A stretch of 64,000 nucleotides of DNA. Origin: Euclidia mi (lineage: Eukaryota; Arthropoda; Insecta; Lepidoptera; Erebidae). Location of the stretch: assembly GCA_944739405.2 (NCBI GenBank), contig OX123182.2, positions 69,815,183 through 69,879,182 on the forward strand, read 5' to 3'. Position numbers and translations under genes: made by a program. Within the stretch, counting starts at the first letter, position 1; every line of letters starts with the position of its first letter. This document shows, piece after piece, positions 34,684-45,622 of this stretch. The notes under the pieces were generated by a model. The model did no database searches. It saw only the letters and a program-made list of their open reading frames with translations, and had not been told where the DNA came from.

Positions 34684-34770
34684 TACAGCCCTCGCACTGG
34701 GAATAAATTCTATGTCGCGGGATACTTTACAAACGTACAACTAACGGACACAATGAAAACACAGTCTCGA
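34684..34770 (-). mobile_element. SINE fragment related to 39,160-39,340 (S5)
   Basis: On the minus strand, TATCCCGCGACATAGAATTT and a CCCAGTGCGAGG block parallel TCTCCCACGACACAGGATTC and CCCAGTACGG in the S5 copy at 39 kb. Only the distal body is present. Confidence 0.5.
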
Positions 34771-34814
34771 AGCAACAAATATTTACATTGTTTCCTTTTC
34801 CGTATTGCCATAGG

Positions 34815-35455
34815 CGTAGCTATAAAGTAATGCTTCATACAGAAATTTTAAGGATAAAAGTACATTTTAACTTTTATCCTAAAGAGCTTTTGAAAAATAA
34901 AGTAGCCTCGTATATATAGCCTTTTAACGGTACAATACTAGAAATGTTTATATTTTTCAACAAAATATATTTGACGAATTCATTTAGATAATAGGCTATG
35001 ACGAAGTTGAAATGAAATGTAATTTTGTAGATTGTACATCACGGTACGTTCCCCTCGGGGTTTCTTTCATTTGGAAGTACGTTCATACATTTGATATTTA
35101 TGCCTTTGTCTTGTACGATCCAAATACGTCACTTTCTTTTTTTGGCAACATGAGCGTTTAACATAATTTGGAGACTGATAAGTTTGTTGCGCAGTACATA
35201 ATTTTGCAGTTGTATTTTGTTACATCTTTCACCTTCTGTGGGTGGATATTACTCGAGTTGTATAGAATCCAATATGTCGAGATACTAAATGTCAGTATTG
35301 TATAAATAAAACATTAGAACGTTGGTGTAATAAACTTACACGAATATAGGTCGACAGTATGACATTGTCAGATACGGCTTGGATGCGACATATTTGGTCA
35401 GTCCCTGTTAACTTAGCAATATTTATTTAGAATCAAAGTTCATTTTTCTTTGACA
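34815..35455 (-). repeat. Dispersed repeat, copy 2 (inverted partner of 22,985-24,945)
   Basis: Read on the minus strand it runs colinear with copy 1 and lacks the 1.3-kb transposon, so it gives the empty site at GACAATGTCATACTGTC. It has about 85 bp (around 35,035-35,120) that copy 1 lacks. The right end abuts a LINE fragment. Confidence 0.78.
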
Positions 35456-35569
35456 TACATACATACATAATACATACATAGACTCACGCCTGTTTCCCGG
35501 ACGGGTAGGCAGAGACTGCGGAACGCTATTTATAACGATCCTGACATACCTCTCTTGCTTCATTCACTC

Positions 35570-36795
35570 TAGGCATGGGCGTTTTCGGATTTTTCCGCAA
35601 ACCGATACAAATTCGATTTCAGATACTGAAATCGATTTCAAAAACCGATTTTAGAAATCGATTTCTGTAGCGGATGTCGGAGCGACGAGCGTAGTTACTA
35701 GTTGCGTAGACAAACGCAAACAATCGAATTCTTATTGTATTGTCATGTCATGCGTCCATATTTCGCTTGGTTTGCGTGACATATTGAAAAAGAAAACCTA
35801 CTTACTACCTAAAACTAATTGTTAAAAAACTCAGTCGCCAAACAAACTAAAATTACACAACACGAATTGTTTCTATTTATTTACACTTTACAATCCTAAC
35901 CTACTAACTACCTAAAACTAATTGTTAAAAATCTCAGTCGCCAAACAAACTAAAATTACACAACACGAATTGTTTCTATTTATTTACACTTTACAATCCT
36001 AACCTACTACCTAACTACCTAAAACTAATTGTTAAAAAACTCAGTCGCCAAACAAACTGAAATTACGCAACACCAATTGTTTCTATTTATTTACACTTTA
36101 CAATCCTAACAACGTAACAATAAAACTTTTTAAATCCTAATAGTATAACTTTCACGAAAACCAAATATAGGTACTTAATTTTATTATTATTACGCGCGCA
36201 CCGCACTGCACGTGTCACCTAGGCCTAGGTCAAGTGAACAAATAAACATTGATCAAGTCAAAACTCTCCAAACATAAATCCCTAATAACTATTAAAACTA
36301 TTTGCAATTTTCAAAACAAACATTAAATAGTTGCAATCTGAATTAGATCTTATCGCCTCGATGTTTAGTTTTATTTTTTCTATTCAATCTGCAATTCATA
36401 AAACCGCCAAAATCCATAACGCACTAGGTACTACGACTGGCTTGCTTGGCAATGATCGATATTCGCTTCATCTCTTTTGCTCTTTAAACGGATCACTAAG
36501 TAAGAAAGAAAAGGATATGAAATTCGCTCTCTCTCATTCTAACTAAGTAGTCGTTGGGTTGAGTGAAAGAGAAGGAATGAATATGAAAACTATCGAAAGC
36601 GTAAGTTTTAGATTTACTTTGTAGTTTGGTTGCGCTTGCACAGTTTCCGTTTGGTTTGGATTAGATTGTTTGTGTTATCGTGGTATTGTTTTACGTTTTC
36701 TAAAATCGGTTTTCTCATATTGGAATATCGATACGAAACGATTTCTGACTGCAATCGGATTTCAGTTTCGTTTTGATATATCGGTCTCATGCCTA
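35570..36795. mobile_element. hAT-like non-autonomous transposon, 1226 bp, 8-bp TSD
   Basis: The element starts TAGGCATGGGC and ends GTCTCATGCCTA, giving a short inverted repeat (TAGGCATG). It is flanked by a perfect 8-bp duplication ATTCACTC (35,562-35,569 and 36,796-36,803). An 8-bp duplication with short imperfect ends is the hAT signature. The target LINE gives the empty site. Subterminal regions are rich in ATCGATTT/AAATCG motifs. There is no transposase frame. Confidence 0.85.
35805..36118 (+). repeat. Three tandem units of about 103-107 bp inside the hAT-like element
   Basis: Each unit contains CTACCTAAAACTAATTGTTA, AACTCAGTCGCCAAACAAAC and TTGTTTCTATTTATTTACAC. Starts are near 35,805, 35,907 and 36,014. 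The units are almost identical, so the duplication is recent. Confidence 0.88.
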
Positions 36796-36905
36796 ATTCA
36801 CTCCCATCAAGTTTCTCATGCATGCTCTTCTGTTTAGGGTACTTCTGACCTGTCCTTTTTTAGGATGTCTCCAATCTGGTCAGAGAACGTCCACCTAGGT
36901 CTTTT

Positions 36906-37150
36906 CCTTTTTCTTTGATGATGGATTTATGCCTTTATGGTAATATTAAATAGTGAAAACAATGTGTTACTATACCGTTTCATTCCGAGACGAATAGTGA
37001 AAATACACGAAGTGTATAGTATCTTTGCTAAAAGACTTGTAAAGCCTTCCTGATTTCATCATGAATAGGCAGGCTCGAACAGGGTAGTACTACCCTCTCA
37101 AAGATTATCGTCGTATAGTAACAGTATCTATACTCTTGTGTTTCATTCGC
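36906..37150. other. No feature recognised
   Basis: Spacer between the LINE fragment and the next retroelement tail. Nothing that I can support. Confidence 0.35.
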
Positions 37151-37320
37151 TGAGTGAGAGTGCCGGAGGCTCTACCCCTTTTCCTTCTCCTACATCCCGA
37201 CTCCTACTCCTATTCCTTTTCCCATCCTAAAGGGCGGCAAGGCTATTGTGATATAAATTCGAAGAGACCTACGTCCAGCAGTGGACTGCGCGAGGCTAAA
37301 TGATGATGATAATGATGACG
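37150..37320 (+). mobile_element. Retroelement 3' end with ATGATG tail
   Basis: AGAGACCTACGTCCAGCAGTGGACTG near the end, followed by ATGATGATGATAATGATG, is a variant of the S1/RTE-type tail. Upstream is pyrimidine-rich (CCTTCTCC, CTCCTACTCC). No coding part. A more decayed relative lies at 62,989-63,060. Confidence 0.55.
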
Positions 37321-37473
37321 CGACTTAAATTATTCAGCATACATATTACGCGAATTGATTGCCTCTGTAATGCAGTCTGTTGGTAGTTCCACTAGACTAT
37401 CTGTGCCTGTAAATTAATAAAGCTTACGACATATAATGAGAAAAACATTGAAAATATGCAGAATCTACTATAT

Positions 37474-37705
37474 ACATACATACATACATAACGTCACGCC
37501 TTTTATCCCCGAAGGGCTAGGCAGAGGTGTATTTCTACACCCACTTTTCACCAGATATACTTTAGTCCCACGTAATAAGGGGCGAGCCTATTGCCGTACC
37601 GGGCACATTTCCAGACTCCGTGCGGCTGCTGAGAATTTCGTGACAGAAAAACCCAATAACACTGCCCGACCCAGGAATCGAACCCGGGACCTCCCGATCC
37701 ACGCT
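37474..37705 (-). mobile_element. SINE, S2 family, 5'-truncated
   Basis: On the minus strand it keeps the B box GGGTTCGATTCCTGGG, the body and the TATG tail. A perfect 12-bp duplication AATCTACTATAT flanks it (37,462-37,473 and 37,706-37,717). The A box half of the head is missing. Body sequence is close to the copies at 45.6 and 59.9 kb. Confidence 0.88.
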
Positions 37706-37717
37706 AATCTACTATAT

Positions 37718-38717
37718 CCGCTTGCTTGCTCCGCGCCGCAACCCACGCCGGCCCCTCTGCCCGGCCACTTGAAAGCGACAACGATCAAATGCCCGCGCCT
37801 TTTTATCGCCTCGGCGCGCGGGTCGGGTTCCACACAATCGGTCCTTGTGACTTAATTTGTTTTGAAAGGTTGTCAATTGTTATATTATTTATGTTTGTTA
37901 TGAAACTAACTATACAATGTTATCTTTGTTTATTTAGATTACGATTCTGGTGTCGAGTGATGCTCGTTTGAAATTGAGATAGCGCGTTTTAGAGTTCGCT
38001 TTGTATTTATAAGTTCATACCTCAAAACTTAAAGCGGTGACATATCGTTTTTAATATTTAATTACGTTACTTATATATTAGATAATAAGATAAAAATAAA
38101 AAAGTACACTTGGTTATACATTTTATGAATTACAGGCCTCTGATTCCAAACAATTATCTGGCGCCGCGCGGCGTAATTTATGTGAAATTTGATAAGGCTA
38201 TATAATGCACAAATAACAGTTTTAAACATACAAATAAATAAACACTAAATAAGTAGTCTCATATTCTTTTAAAAAAAAAAGAAATCATACGGATAGCATT
38301 CACCACTTCTGAGTAATATGAACATTTCTGAAACAGTTCCCATACTCTCAGTAAAATCACTGTCGCCCGCCAAAATCTACTTAAGGTCTCGAAAAAAGTC
38401 AAATCTTATATTTCATGCTGGAATTATTATATATACGTATTAGTTATTTACATACCTTGATAAACACAATAGATCTTAAAGAATAAAACTAAATTTAACA
38501 GAAAAAACAGCACAAATACACTCACACATTCCGCACCGACTCAATACTCAATGACAACATTGACAACGAACGTTTTATTTTTAATTTCTCTATGGAGTCG
38601 AAACTCGACTGGGATTAGTATGACGGGAAATTTAACGTAGAAACGAGATACATAATACAAACTAAGCCATAGAGCGACAGAGACGAGTATATTTCACTCT
38701 TTCGACCGCGGGAGCCA
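37718..38717. other. No gene recognised
   Basis: 37,718-37,850 is GC-rich (CCGGCCCCTCTGCCCGGCCA) and could be a further repeat fragment. The remainder is AT-rich with no coding frame that I can support. Confidence 0.4.
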
Positions 38718-38828
38718 TGTCATATACAGTATGACACGGGCAAAGTAGACTGAGATGCGATGTTATATGCCATATAACACGGGCAATTTAGTGTTTGAAT
38801 TTTGTTATATGCCATATAACACGGGCAA
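38718..38828 (+). repeat. Three copies of a palindromic 26-bp motif
   Basis: TGTTATATGCCATATAACAC followed by GGGCAA occurs exactly twice (38,761-38,786 and 38,803-38,828), and a variant (TGTCATATACAGTATGACAC then GGGCAA) at 38,718-38,743. The first half is a dyad. In the variant both dyad halves changed together (TTA to TCA, TAA to TGA), keeping the symmetry. Confidence 0.85.
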
Positions 38829-39159
38829 GCAAGCGGATATAAGTTTTATTAATAGTCGTGAACAATAATTATGCAAGTACGAAATAATATCCAAGCTAGT
38901 TTTGGAGCGCTATTTGCAGCAGCTGTCCGTTTTTACGTTTTGGTTTCGGCAAAACTAGTTAGTGTGGGATATAACGTGGAGACGTAATAAGCAGGCTTTG
39001 CACGATTCACTGTTACACCATTTTCCTTCATTTCGTACGCTATTAATGTGCAACATCATCACTGGAAGGATTCAATGTATATTTTCTCATCCGAAAGAGA
39101 AAACGGAATATCTTGAGTAAAACCTGCATGGAAATCGTAGTGTTTAATTTTTTTTATAA
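38829..39159. other. No feature recognised
   Basis: AT-rich spacer without a recognisable frame or repeat. Confidence 0.35.
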
Positions 39160-39340
39160 GATCTTTTTCCGTACTGGGAGTGAATCCTGTGTCGTGGGAG
39201 ACTTTACCAGAATTTAATGAACGGACACCCAGGCTATATTCAAAATAAACAATTGTGTAGCCCTAAAACTGCTATCTCGTGTGGGAATCGAACCCACAAC
39301 ACTCAAGGTGACTTAAACCACCACGCTATACGTGCTTTCT
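39160..39340 (-). mobile_element. tRNA-derived SINE (S5)
   Basis: On the minus strand it begins GCACGTATAGCGTGGTGGTT (A-box-like) and has the B box GGGTTCGATTCCCAC about 45 bp on. The body ends near CCCAGTACGG. The head is tRNA-like but does not close as a functional tRNA. A relative lies at 34,684-34,770. Confidence 0.72.
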
Positions 39341-39863
39341 AATTAAAGTATTCTTGTCTTTACACTGTTACAGATTTGATATATTCATGGTATAAAATAA
39401 TGATTCACATAAACTTTGTGTCATCTTGATATTTTTGAATGAATGTTGTTAAAAGTCTCGCGGCAAAGTTTTTATGCTTAATACTGGAATCATAGAAATG
39501 AGAGCAAGCCTTCGGGGATATAGGCGTAAGTCAATTCATTACATTTCCTGTTTATATTTTTAATATGTAGGAGTATACATGAAAAGTTTATGTATGTAAG
39601 ACTGTTCGCTCCTGCACGATATGTATTAAATTAAAAATCTTTTGATCACTGTCTTTTACCGTTTACTAGGTACATTATAGTTTTTGTTTGATGATTAATA
39701 AATGTAACAAATACCTACTCCTAAAGAGAAATGAAATATTACTTAGTAAGCGTTGAGTACAAGGTCAAACTGGGCTGTACTTTAATTTTATACCTATAAT
39801 TAGCAATATTATTCCGTCTCTATATTTCCTGTAGGTACATTTTAATTAAATATTAATTCGAAG
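39341..39863. other. No feature recognised
   Basis: AT-rich sequence, no coding frame or repeat recognised. Confidence 0.4.
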
Positions 39864-39876
39864 GGCTATTGATTGG

Positions 39877-40460
39877 CCCTCCCGTGGGATCTCAACCTTG
39901 TCGTGGTGGGGGGGCTCAGTAACCGTGGGTTTGAGGTACACTCACGGTGAAGCTAAGCGGGATCCCGGGTGGGGATGCTCCGTGTGGGCTTGGGTGAGGC
40001 CTGCGTAGGATGCGTCCAAAGTGCGGTTGCGGGGGACAGTTCTGTCTGTCACTCGCAGTCGGGTGCGGTCGCGGGCGGAGAGGCGCGCCCTGTCTCCCGC
40101 CACCGAATGGGGGCGCACCATTGTTGCGTCGCGGTGGGGCCGCAGAGGAAGAGGAGATGCGGTGTTGCGTTGCCGTCCTCCCTATCCTCTGCGGCCGCTG
40201 GGTGTTTTGGCGGCGGAGCCCAACACATTCATCCGCCGCCAAGGGGGTTTTGTTCGGGGCCCGCCTGACCATCTGGCGGGCCAATACCCGTCGGGGGGTT
40301 GCGACGGATGCTTCGGCGATACCCGACCCTCCGACCCACGGGTACAAGAGAAAGCCGAGGTGGTTTTTAGTGGTAACACTACATACTCCGGCTCTCATTT
40401 CCCCAGGAGTCGGAGATCCGAAGGGATTTTCCACCTCGTAAAAAAAAGAAAACAAAAAAA
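39877..40460 (+). mobile_element. GC-rich poly(A) retroelement, 584 bp, with target duplication
   Basis: It begins CCCTCCCGTGGGATCTCAAC, has a GC-rich body, then GGTTTTTAGTGGTAACACTA and GGGATTTTCCACCTCG, and ends in an A-rich tail (40,440-40,460). A 13-bp duplication GGCTATT(G/A)ATTGG flanks it (39,864-39,876 and 40,461-40,473). The 3' part resembles ends shared by R1-clade LINEs and their SINEs in Lepidoptera. A 5'-truncated inverted copy lies at 47,184-47,602. The overlapping frames on both strands are GC-driven and not genes. Confidence 0.78.
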
Positions 40461-40473
40461 GGCTATTAATTGG

Positions 40474-40885
40474 GGGGCCTAGTGCTTGTCCCGCTAAGGT
40501 GTGAGCGCTTTTGGTGTAATTAGGACAATATCAAACTACCCTTTACCCTGATAATGAAAGAAAGCTAAAGCAATAGAATAAATCAACGGTATAATGGTGA
40601 ACCCGCGTTCATTTATGCGACCACATTATTATATTCATATACACATAAAGGAATGAAAATATAAACGTTCATTCGTTTGTTTGAAGTGTGGGTATTTTGA
40701 AATTGGTTTAGACTCACAGAGAGGTTTGTTTACTTAGCCTTATCAGGAACACCACACGCGTAGCCTGTTTCAGATTTTCCATATTAGTTTGTCTTTGTTA
40801 GGAAGCTTCAGTGCAGATAAAGGACAGAATTGTTAGTAAATATCCAAAGTAAAATATGACGGAATGTTGAAAGTAATATAAATGA
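40474..40885. other. No feature recognised
   Basis: AT-rich sequence between two repeats. Nothing that I can support. Confidence 0.35.
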
Positions 40886-41078
40886 CTAGAGGACGCCAGC
40901 AGCTACGCCTGCATTTTTTTTAATTTACCCGTTTTGGCCGATCCCGTGGGAATTTCGGGAAATCCCTTCTTAGTGCACTCGTACGGCCCTAAAGGAACAT
41001 ACATGCCAAATTTCAGCTTCCTGCGCCCAATAGTTTCGGCTGTAGCGTGTCTGTCAGTCAGTCAGTAACGCAAGGATT
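40886..41078 (+). repeat. Dispersed repeat, second copy (first at 12,481-12,673)
   Basis: Same order of blocks and same orientation as the first copy, with scattered single-base differences and the same GTCAGTCAGTCAGTAACGC end. Confidence 0.75.
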
Positions 41079-41845
41079 GAGAAGGAACTGAGAACATAAT
41101 ACCTCGCAAAACCCACATTTAAACAATGGTACTAATCTAGCGTCGGGAGGCGCACGCGGCGAGTCTGCGGCTGCGGACACACCTGCCCTCGCTCAGTCCG
41201 ACACACGATTATAAATTCACCACTCCATTATTCACAATTGGCTTCCATACCAGCCCTGACAGCCGGCCCGATAATTCGTTAAGTCTTAAACTGCGACCGC
41301 TGCATGTAGGCGATAACACCCCAATAGGATTCAACTAAATATACAAAGGGTTGAACGAAGCGTGCGTTTTGGTAACTTCGGGCGACACACTTGTCTCTGT
41401 CTTTGGCAGCTAATTCATTTTGAGTGACGCAATATTTCGTGGGTGTTTTCTAGTGAGTGTATGAACAATACCTTGCTTTATTTTAAAAAGAGTGTGCGAT
41501 GAGGTGGCCCTTGGCGATGCCGCGCTGCCGCCACCCCGTCACCCGTGCATCGACTCTTTAGTGAATCCGGTTACAGTTGATGCTCAAAGTTTGTGTGCGC
41601 TCTCAACTCTTGCCTGACGGATGTCCAACATCCTGATTTTCTGTATACCAAATTTGCAATCTGCCTTTATAAATTCACTGGCTTTATTTTATTTATATAG
41701 AGAAACGAGGAATAATTTTAGCTACCAAATACCAAACGATTCTATGCGGATAATTGCGATATCAATCGCGCATCTCATGTGAACATGATTTTGTGTTCAG
41801 TGCGTAATTATGACGTTAAAACCGTATGTACTGGAATTATTATCA
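41079..41845. other. Mixed stretch with GC-rich islands, no gene recognised
   Basis: 41,140-41,210 and 41,495-41,580 are GC-rich against an AT-rich background and occur once in the window. At 41,500 a short ATG frame of 20 codons (MRWPLAMPRC...) ends in TAG. A host 5' UTR or first exon is possible. No splice pattern or homology supports it. Confidence 0.3.
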
Positions 41846-41856
41846 GCTAATTGATA

Positions 41857-44800
41857 CATACATAGACTCACGCCTGTTTCCCGGAGGGGTAGGCAGAGAC
41901 TACGGAGCGCCATTTGCAACGATCTTGACATATCTCTCTTGCTTCATTCACTCCCATCAGATTCCTCATGCATGCTCTTCTGTTCAGGGTGCTTCTAACC
42001 TGTCCTGTTTTTAGGATGTCTCCAATCTGGTCAGAGAACGTCCGCCTAGGCCTTCCCCTTCGTCCTGTCCCTTCCACACTTGCCTTATATATCTGCTTGG
42101 TCAGTCTTTCGTCATCCATCCTCTCCACGTGTCCAAACCATCTTAGCATACCTTTCTCGATGCTTGTCACTACATCTTCTTTTACCCCACAACACTCTCT
42201 TATCACACAATTCTTTACTCTGTCAGTCAAAGAAACACCACACATACTTCGCAGTGCTCTCATTTCTATTTATTCTACTTTCATGACTCTTCTGCCATAC
42301 CCAACTATCACTACCATACATAAGAGTAGGTACTAACACCCCTCTATGGACAGCCAAACGTGCCTTTTTGGACACGTTTTGGCTATTCATAAACGCCTTC
42401 AGAGCTCCATTCACTCTATTACCTGCATTAACTCTTCTTTCAATATCTTCTACATTCTTACCATCTCTTTTAACAGCGTACCTAAATATACAAACTCATT
42501 CACTTGCTCCACTCGCTGTCCATCGATCATAACATTACAAGCCGTAACGCATTCCTCCTTTTTAAAAACCATAACTTTCGTTTTACTTACATTTACTTTC
42601 ATTCCCTTCCTCTCTAACGCACCATGCATGATTGTTACCATCTCCTGCAATTCCTCCGCTGAAGACGCAAGTATAACCTGATCATCAGCATAAAGGAGGC
42701 ATTTGACAAGTAACTCATTCATCCTTAATCCACAGTCACTATTTTTCAAATCTTGCAAATAAATGTCAATGAAGAGGTTGAACAGCCACGGTGACGCTAC
42801 ACATCCCTGTCTAACACCTGTTTCGATGGTAAACCAATCCGTGTACGACCCATTTATCTTCACACAATCTATAGAATCTTCATAAAGGGATTTCAGTGCT
42901 CGTATGAGGCTGCTGTTCACCCCATACATCGATAGTACCGACCACATTTCATTCCCCACCACTTTATCGTAAGCCTTTTCCAAATCCACGAATGCGCAAT
43001 AGACCTTTTGACCTTTGGCCAAGAATTTTTTGACTACGCACCGCAAGGAAAAGACTTGATCCGTGCACCCCATACCCTTTCGGAATCCTGCTTGTATCCC
43101 ATATTTTCTTGTCGGTTACTTCCATAACTCTTTCAATCAGTACCTACGCATACGATTTGCCAACAATGCTGAGAAGGCTAATGCCTCTATAGTTCTTGCA
43201 GTCTTGTTGCGAGCCTTTTCCCTTATAAAGAGGCACAACCACCGCTGTGGTCCAGTCATTAGGTACTCGGCCGGTGCTCCAGCACAAGTTAAATAAGCGC
43301 TGCAGCTGACCAACTATGATGCCCTGTCCAGCCTTCAGCATCTCAACTGTAATCCTATCATATCCTGCAGCCTTACCTAATTTCATACTTCCCAACGCCT
43401 TCACAATCTCATCCACACCAATATCGCTTTCATCATTGCTATCATTACCATTAATTTCGTCGATCGATGTCTCTATCGCCGTTCTTTCATATAGACCTTC
43501 AAAATACTCCTTCCATCTCTTCAGCACGCATGATTCACCATTCAGTATCTTTCCATTCTTGTCTCTGATTGACATGTATTCTGAGGATTGAGTTCTTCCT
43601 CGAACTGCACGAACGGATTTCCAGAAAAACTTTATGTTTCTCCGGAAATCTTCAGATAGTCTGCTATCAAACTCATCTTTCTTTTCCTCTTTTTTCCTTT
43701 TAACAATTTATTTCACAATTATTTTGACCTAACAAACTCCTTTCTTGCTTCATCAATGTCATCACTCGTTGCCTTTCCCATTCTTTCATTTGCTCTGGCA
43801 GCCAACCAATCTAACCAAGCTTTCTTCTTCTCTGACACTGCTGATTGTACATCCTTGTCCCACCATGTATTCTTAACCTTTCGTATTTTCCGTCTCTTGA
43901 TCACACCACATACTTCAGACGCTACACATACTATCTCTTCTTTAAAAGATTGCCATAATTCTTCCATATCATTTATGCCATCGAACCTCTCAAATCTTGC
44001 TATCAATCTTCGCTTATACTCATCTTTCACATCTTTTTCTTGCAGATTTTCTACTTTTATTCTTTTTAGGACCCTATTTTCATAATATTCTCGGTGTCGC
44101 CATCCTTTAAAGAGTCCACTTATCCAGCTCATCACCAAGAAGTGGTCTGTGTGGATGCCGATCCCTCGATACACCCTTGTATCTAACACATTTTTTCTCA
44201 AACGTTCATCTACAATTACAAAATCAATCATACTTCTTCTAACATTCTTAGCCTCACGCGTATACATTTGTATCCTTTTGTGATCAAACATGGTGTTTGT
44301 CACACAAAGGCTCCACTCTAAACAAACCTCAAGCAAAACTTTTCCATTTTCATTCACACTCTCATCACCAAATCCACCTAAAACACTTTCAAATCCATCT
44401 CGTTTTACTCCCACCCATCCATTGAAATCACCTAACAAGATCAATCTTTCGTTATCCTTACATTTCCTCAAAATCGCTCTTAAGTTCTCCCAAAATTCCT
44501 GCCTTTCGTCTTGTTCTTGCTGTCACATACCCGCTACTATATTGACCGGGGCGTAAACCCCTACAATAAAGAGACGAATAAGTCCTACTTTCATTCTCAT
44601 CCACAATAGTCTAGCATTTACACATTCATATTCCTTAACGCACTAATTCATTCGCGCAGACAGTATTAAACCAACTCCCTTGCAGACTCTGGTGGTACTG
44701 TCTACCCCAGACCAATAAGCCGTGTAGCTGTCATCCTTGGTGGGGCCACAAACTTTCCTTTTTGTCTCATTCACACATAGAACATCAATCTTTCTATCAT

Positions 44801-45187
44801 CCATCAACTGGCATACTTCATTCAATTTACCATCCATTCCTCCTCCAACATTTAATGTTGCAAACCAGCTTTCCGTAGGCCGCTTTTCGCCCTCGCGGGA
44901 AACGAGACGTGATGGGTTGCGAACCGCGTCGCCGCCGTCTGGAGAAATATTATTTTCAGTTCTCATAGCGTTCCCACGAGTAATAGGGATTTAGAATGTC
45001 CATCCCCGCAGAGCCCTGTCAGGGGGTAAGATGGAATACTAGCTGTGCCCTGTGACCACCAACACATGCACCCTCCGTTAGCGACCAGCTTGCCCTCTGG
45101 CCATGAATCCCTCGGCACGGGTCGGTTGACACCTTGGATTGGGGTTTGTTTTCGGGTATGCTCCCTGAATGTTGGTTTTAAATGTTG
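41857..45187 (-). mobile_element. Full-length LINE (RTE-like size), endonuclease plus RT, frames broken
   Basis: A perfect 11-bp duplication GCTAATTGATA (41,846-41,856 and 45,188-45,198) bounds 3331 bp, the usual size for RTE-like LINEs. Read leftwards: an apurinic-type endonuclease (SWFATLNVGG and CVNETKRK at about 44,850-44,740; LLGDFNGWVG at about 44,410), then reverse transcriptase (NYRGISLLSIVGK, about 43,180; FVDLEKAYDKV, about 42,990; GVRQGCVASP, about 42,810; catalytic YADD, about 42,690), then the C-terminal WFGHVERMDD and RGRPRRTF region. It ends GGCGTGAGTCTATGTATG. Two premature stops (44,643-44,645 and 44,523-44,525) and frameshifts near 43,600-43,720, 43,090, 42,430 and 42,265 make it non-functional. 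The clade is not certain. Confidence 0.92.
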
Positions 45188-45198
45188 GCTAATTGATA

Positions 45199-45611
45199 TA
45201 ATTACAAATTCAAATTTATGTAAACCGTGCTTTTAATTAGAGAGCTTAATTATTTGTAAAAATAACGTGTAGCCAGATAATAAGTAGCGTGTTCATGTTT
45301 ATTTTCCTAGTTAATTAACTAAGTTTTGAACTGTGACGGAGTAAACAGAAGCAAAGAGAAATAATAACTGGACTTAAATTAGCTGTAGCAAGTGAGGCAC
45401 GTTTATAGTAAACATTCTTAAGCACATGATAAATATTTCATTTCTGTAAATATGGATGCTGCAGGATATTATTACACATTTGAAAGTCATATGAAGTAAT
45501 TTGTGGCAACAATTTGCTCGTACTACGAGGATACCTATCGAAGATTGTGTTGCCTTGTGTATGCATTGCACTCGCTTGAATATATCATATGGAAAATGTT
45601 TTTGCTTACAT
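45199..45611. other. No feature recognised
   Basis: AT-rich sequence between the LINE and a SINE. Confidence 0.35.
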
Positions 45612-45622
45612 TAAAATTCGCA

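Larger units (their letters stand above)
35459..36905 (-). mobile_element. LINE 3' fragment of the 41.9-45.2 kb family, split by a hAT-like element
   Basis: 35,459-35,569 and 36,796-36,905 are adjoining parts of the same LINE 3' region. They hold the antisense of the ACGCCTGTTTCCCGG tail, and CTCATGCATGCTCTTCTGTT, GATGTCTCCAATCTGGTCAG continuing after the insertion. The fragment matches 5925-6150 and 41,857-42,050. Confidence 0.82.

Noticed and set aside
39916..40482. Several overlapping frames of 100-180 codons on both strands
   Set aside because: They come from high GC in a retroelement; frames on all strands are long together, and none has a recognisable domain. The same holds at 47,294-47,609.
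43756..44085. Ser/Phe-rich plus-strand frames across the LINE at 42-45 kb
   Set aside because: They are antisense shadows of the LINE endonuclease and RT frames.
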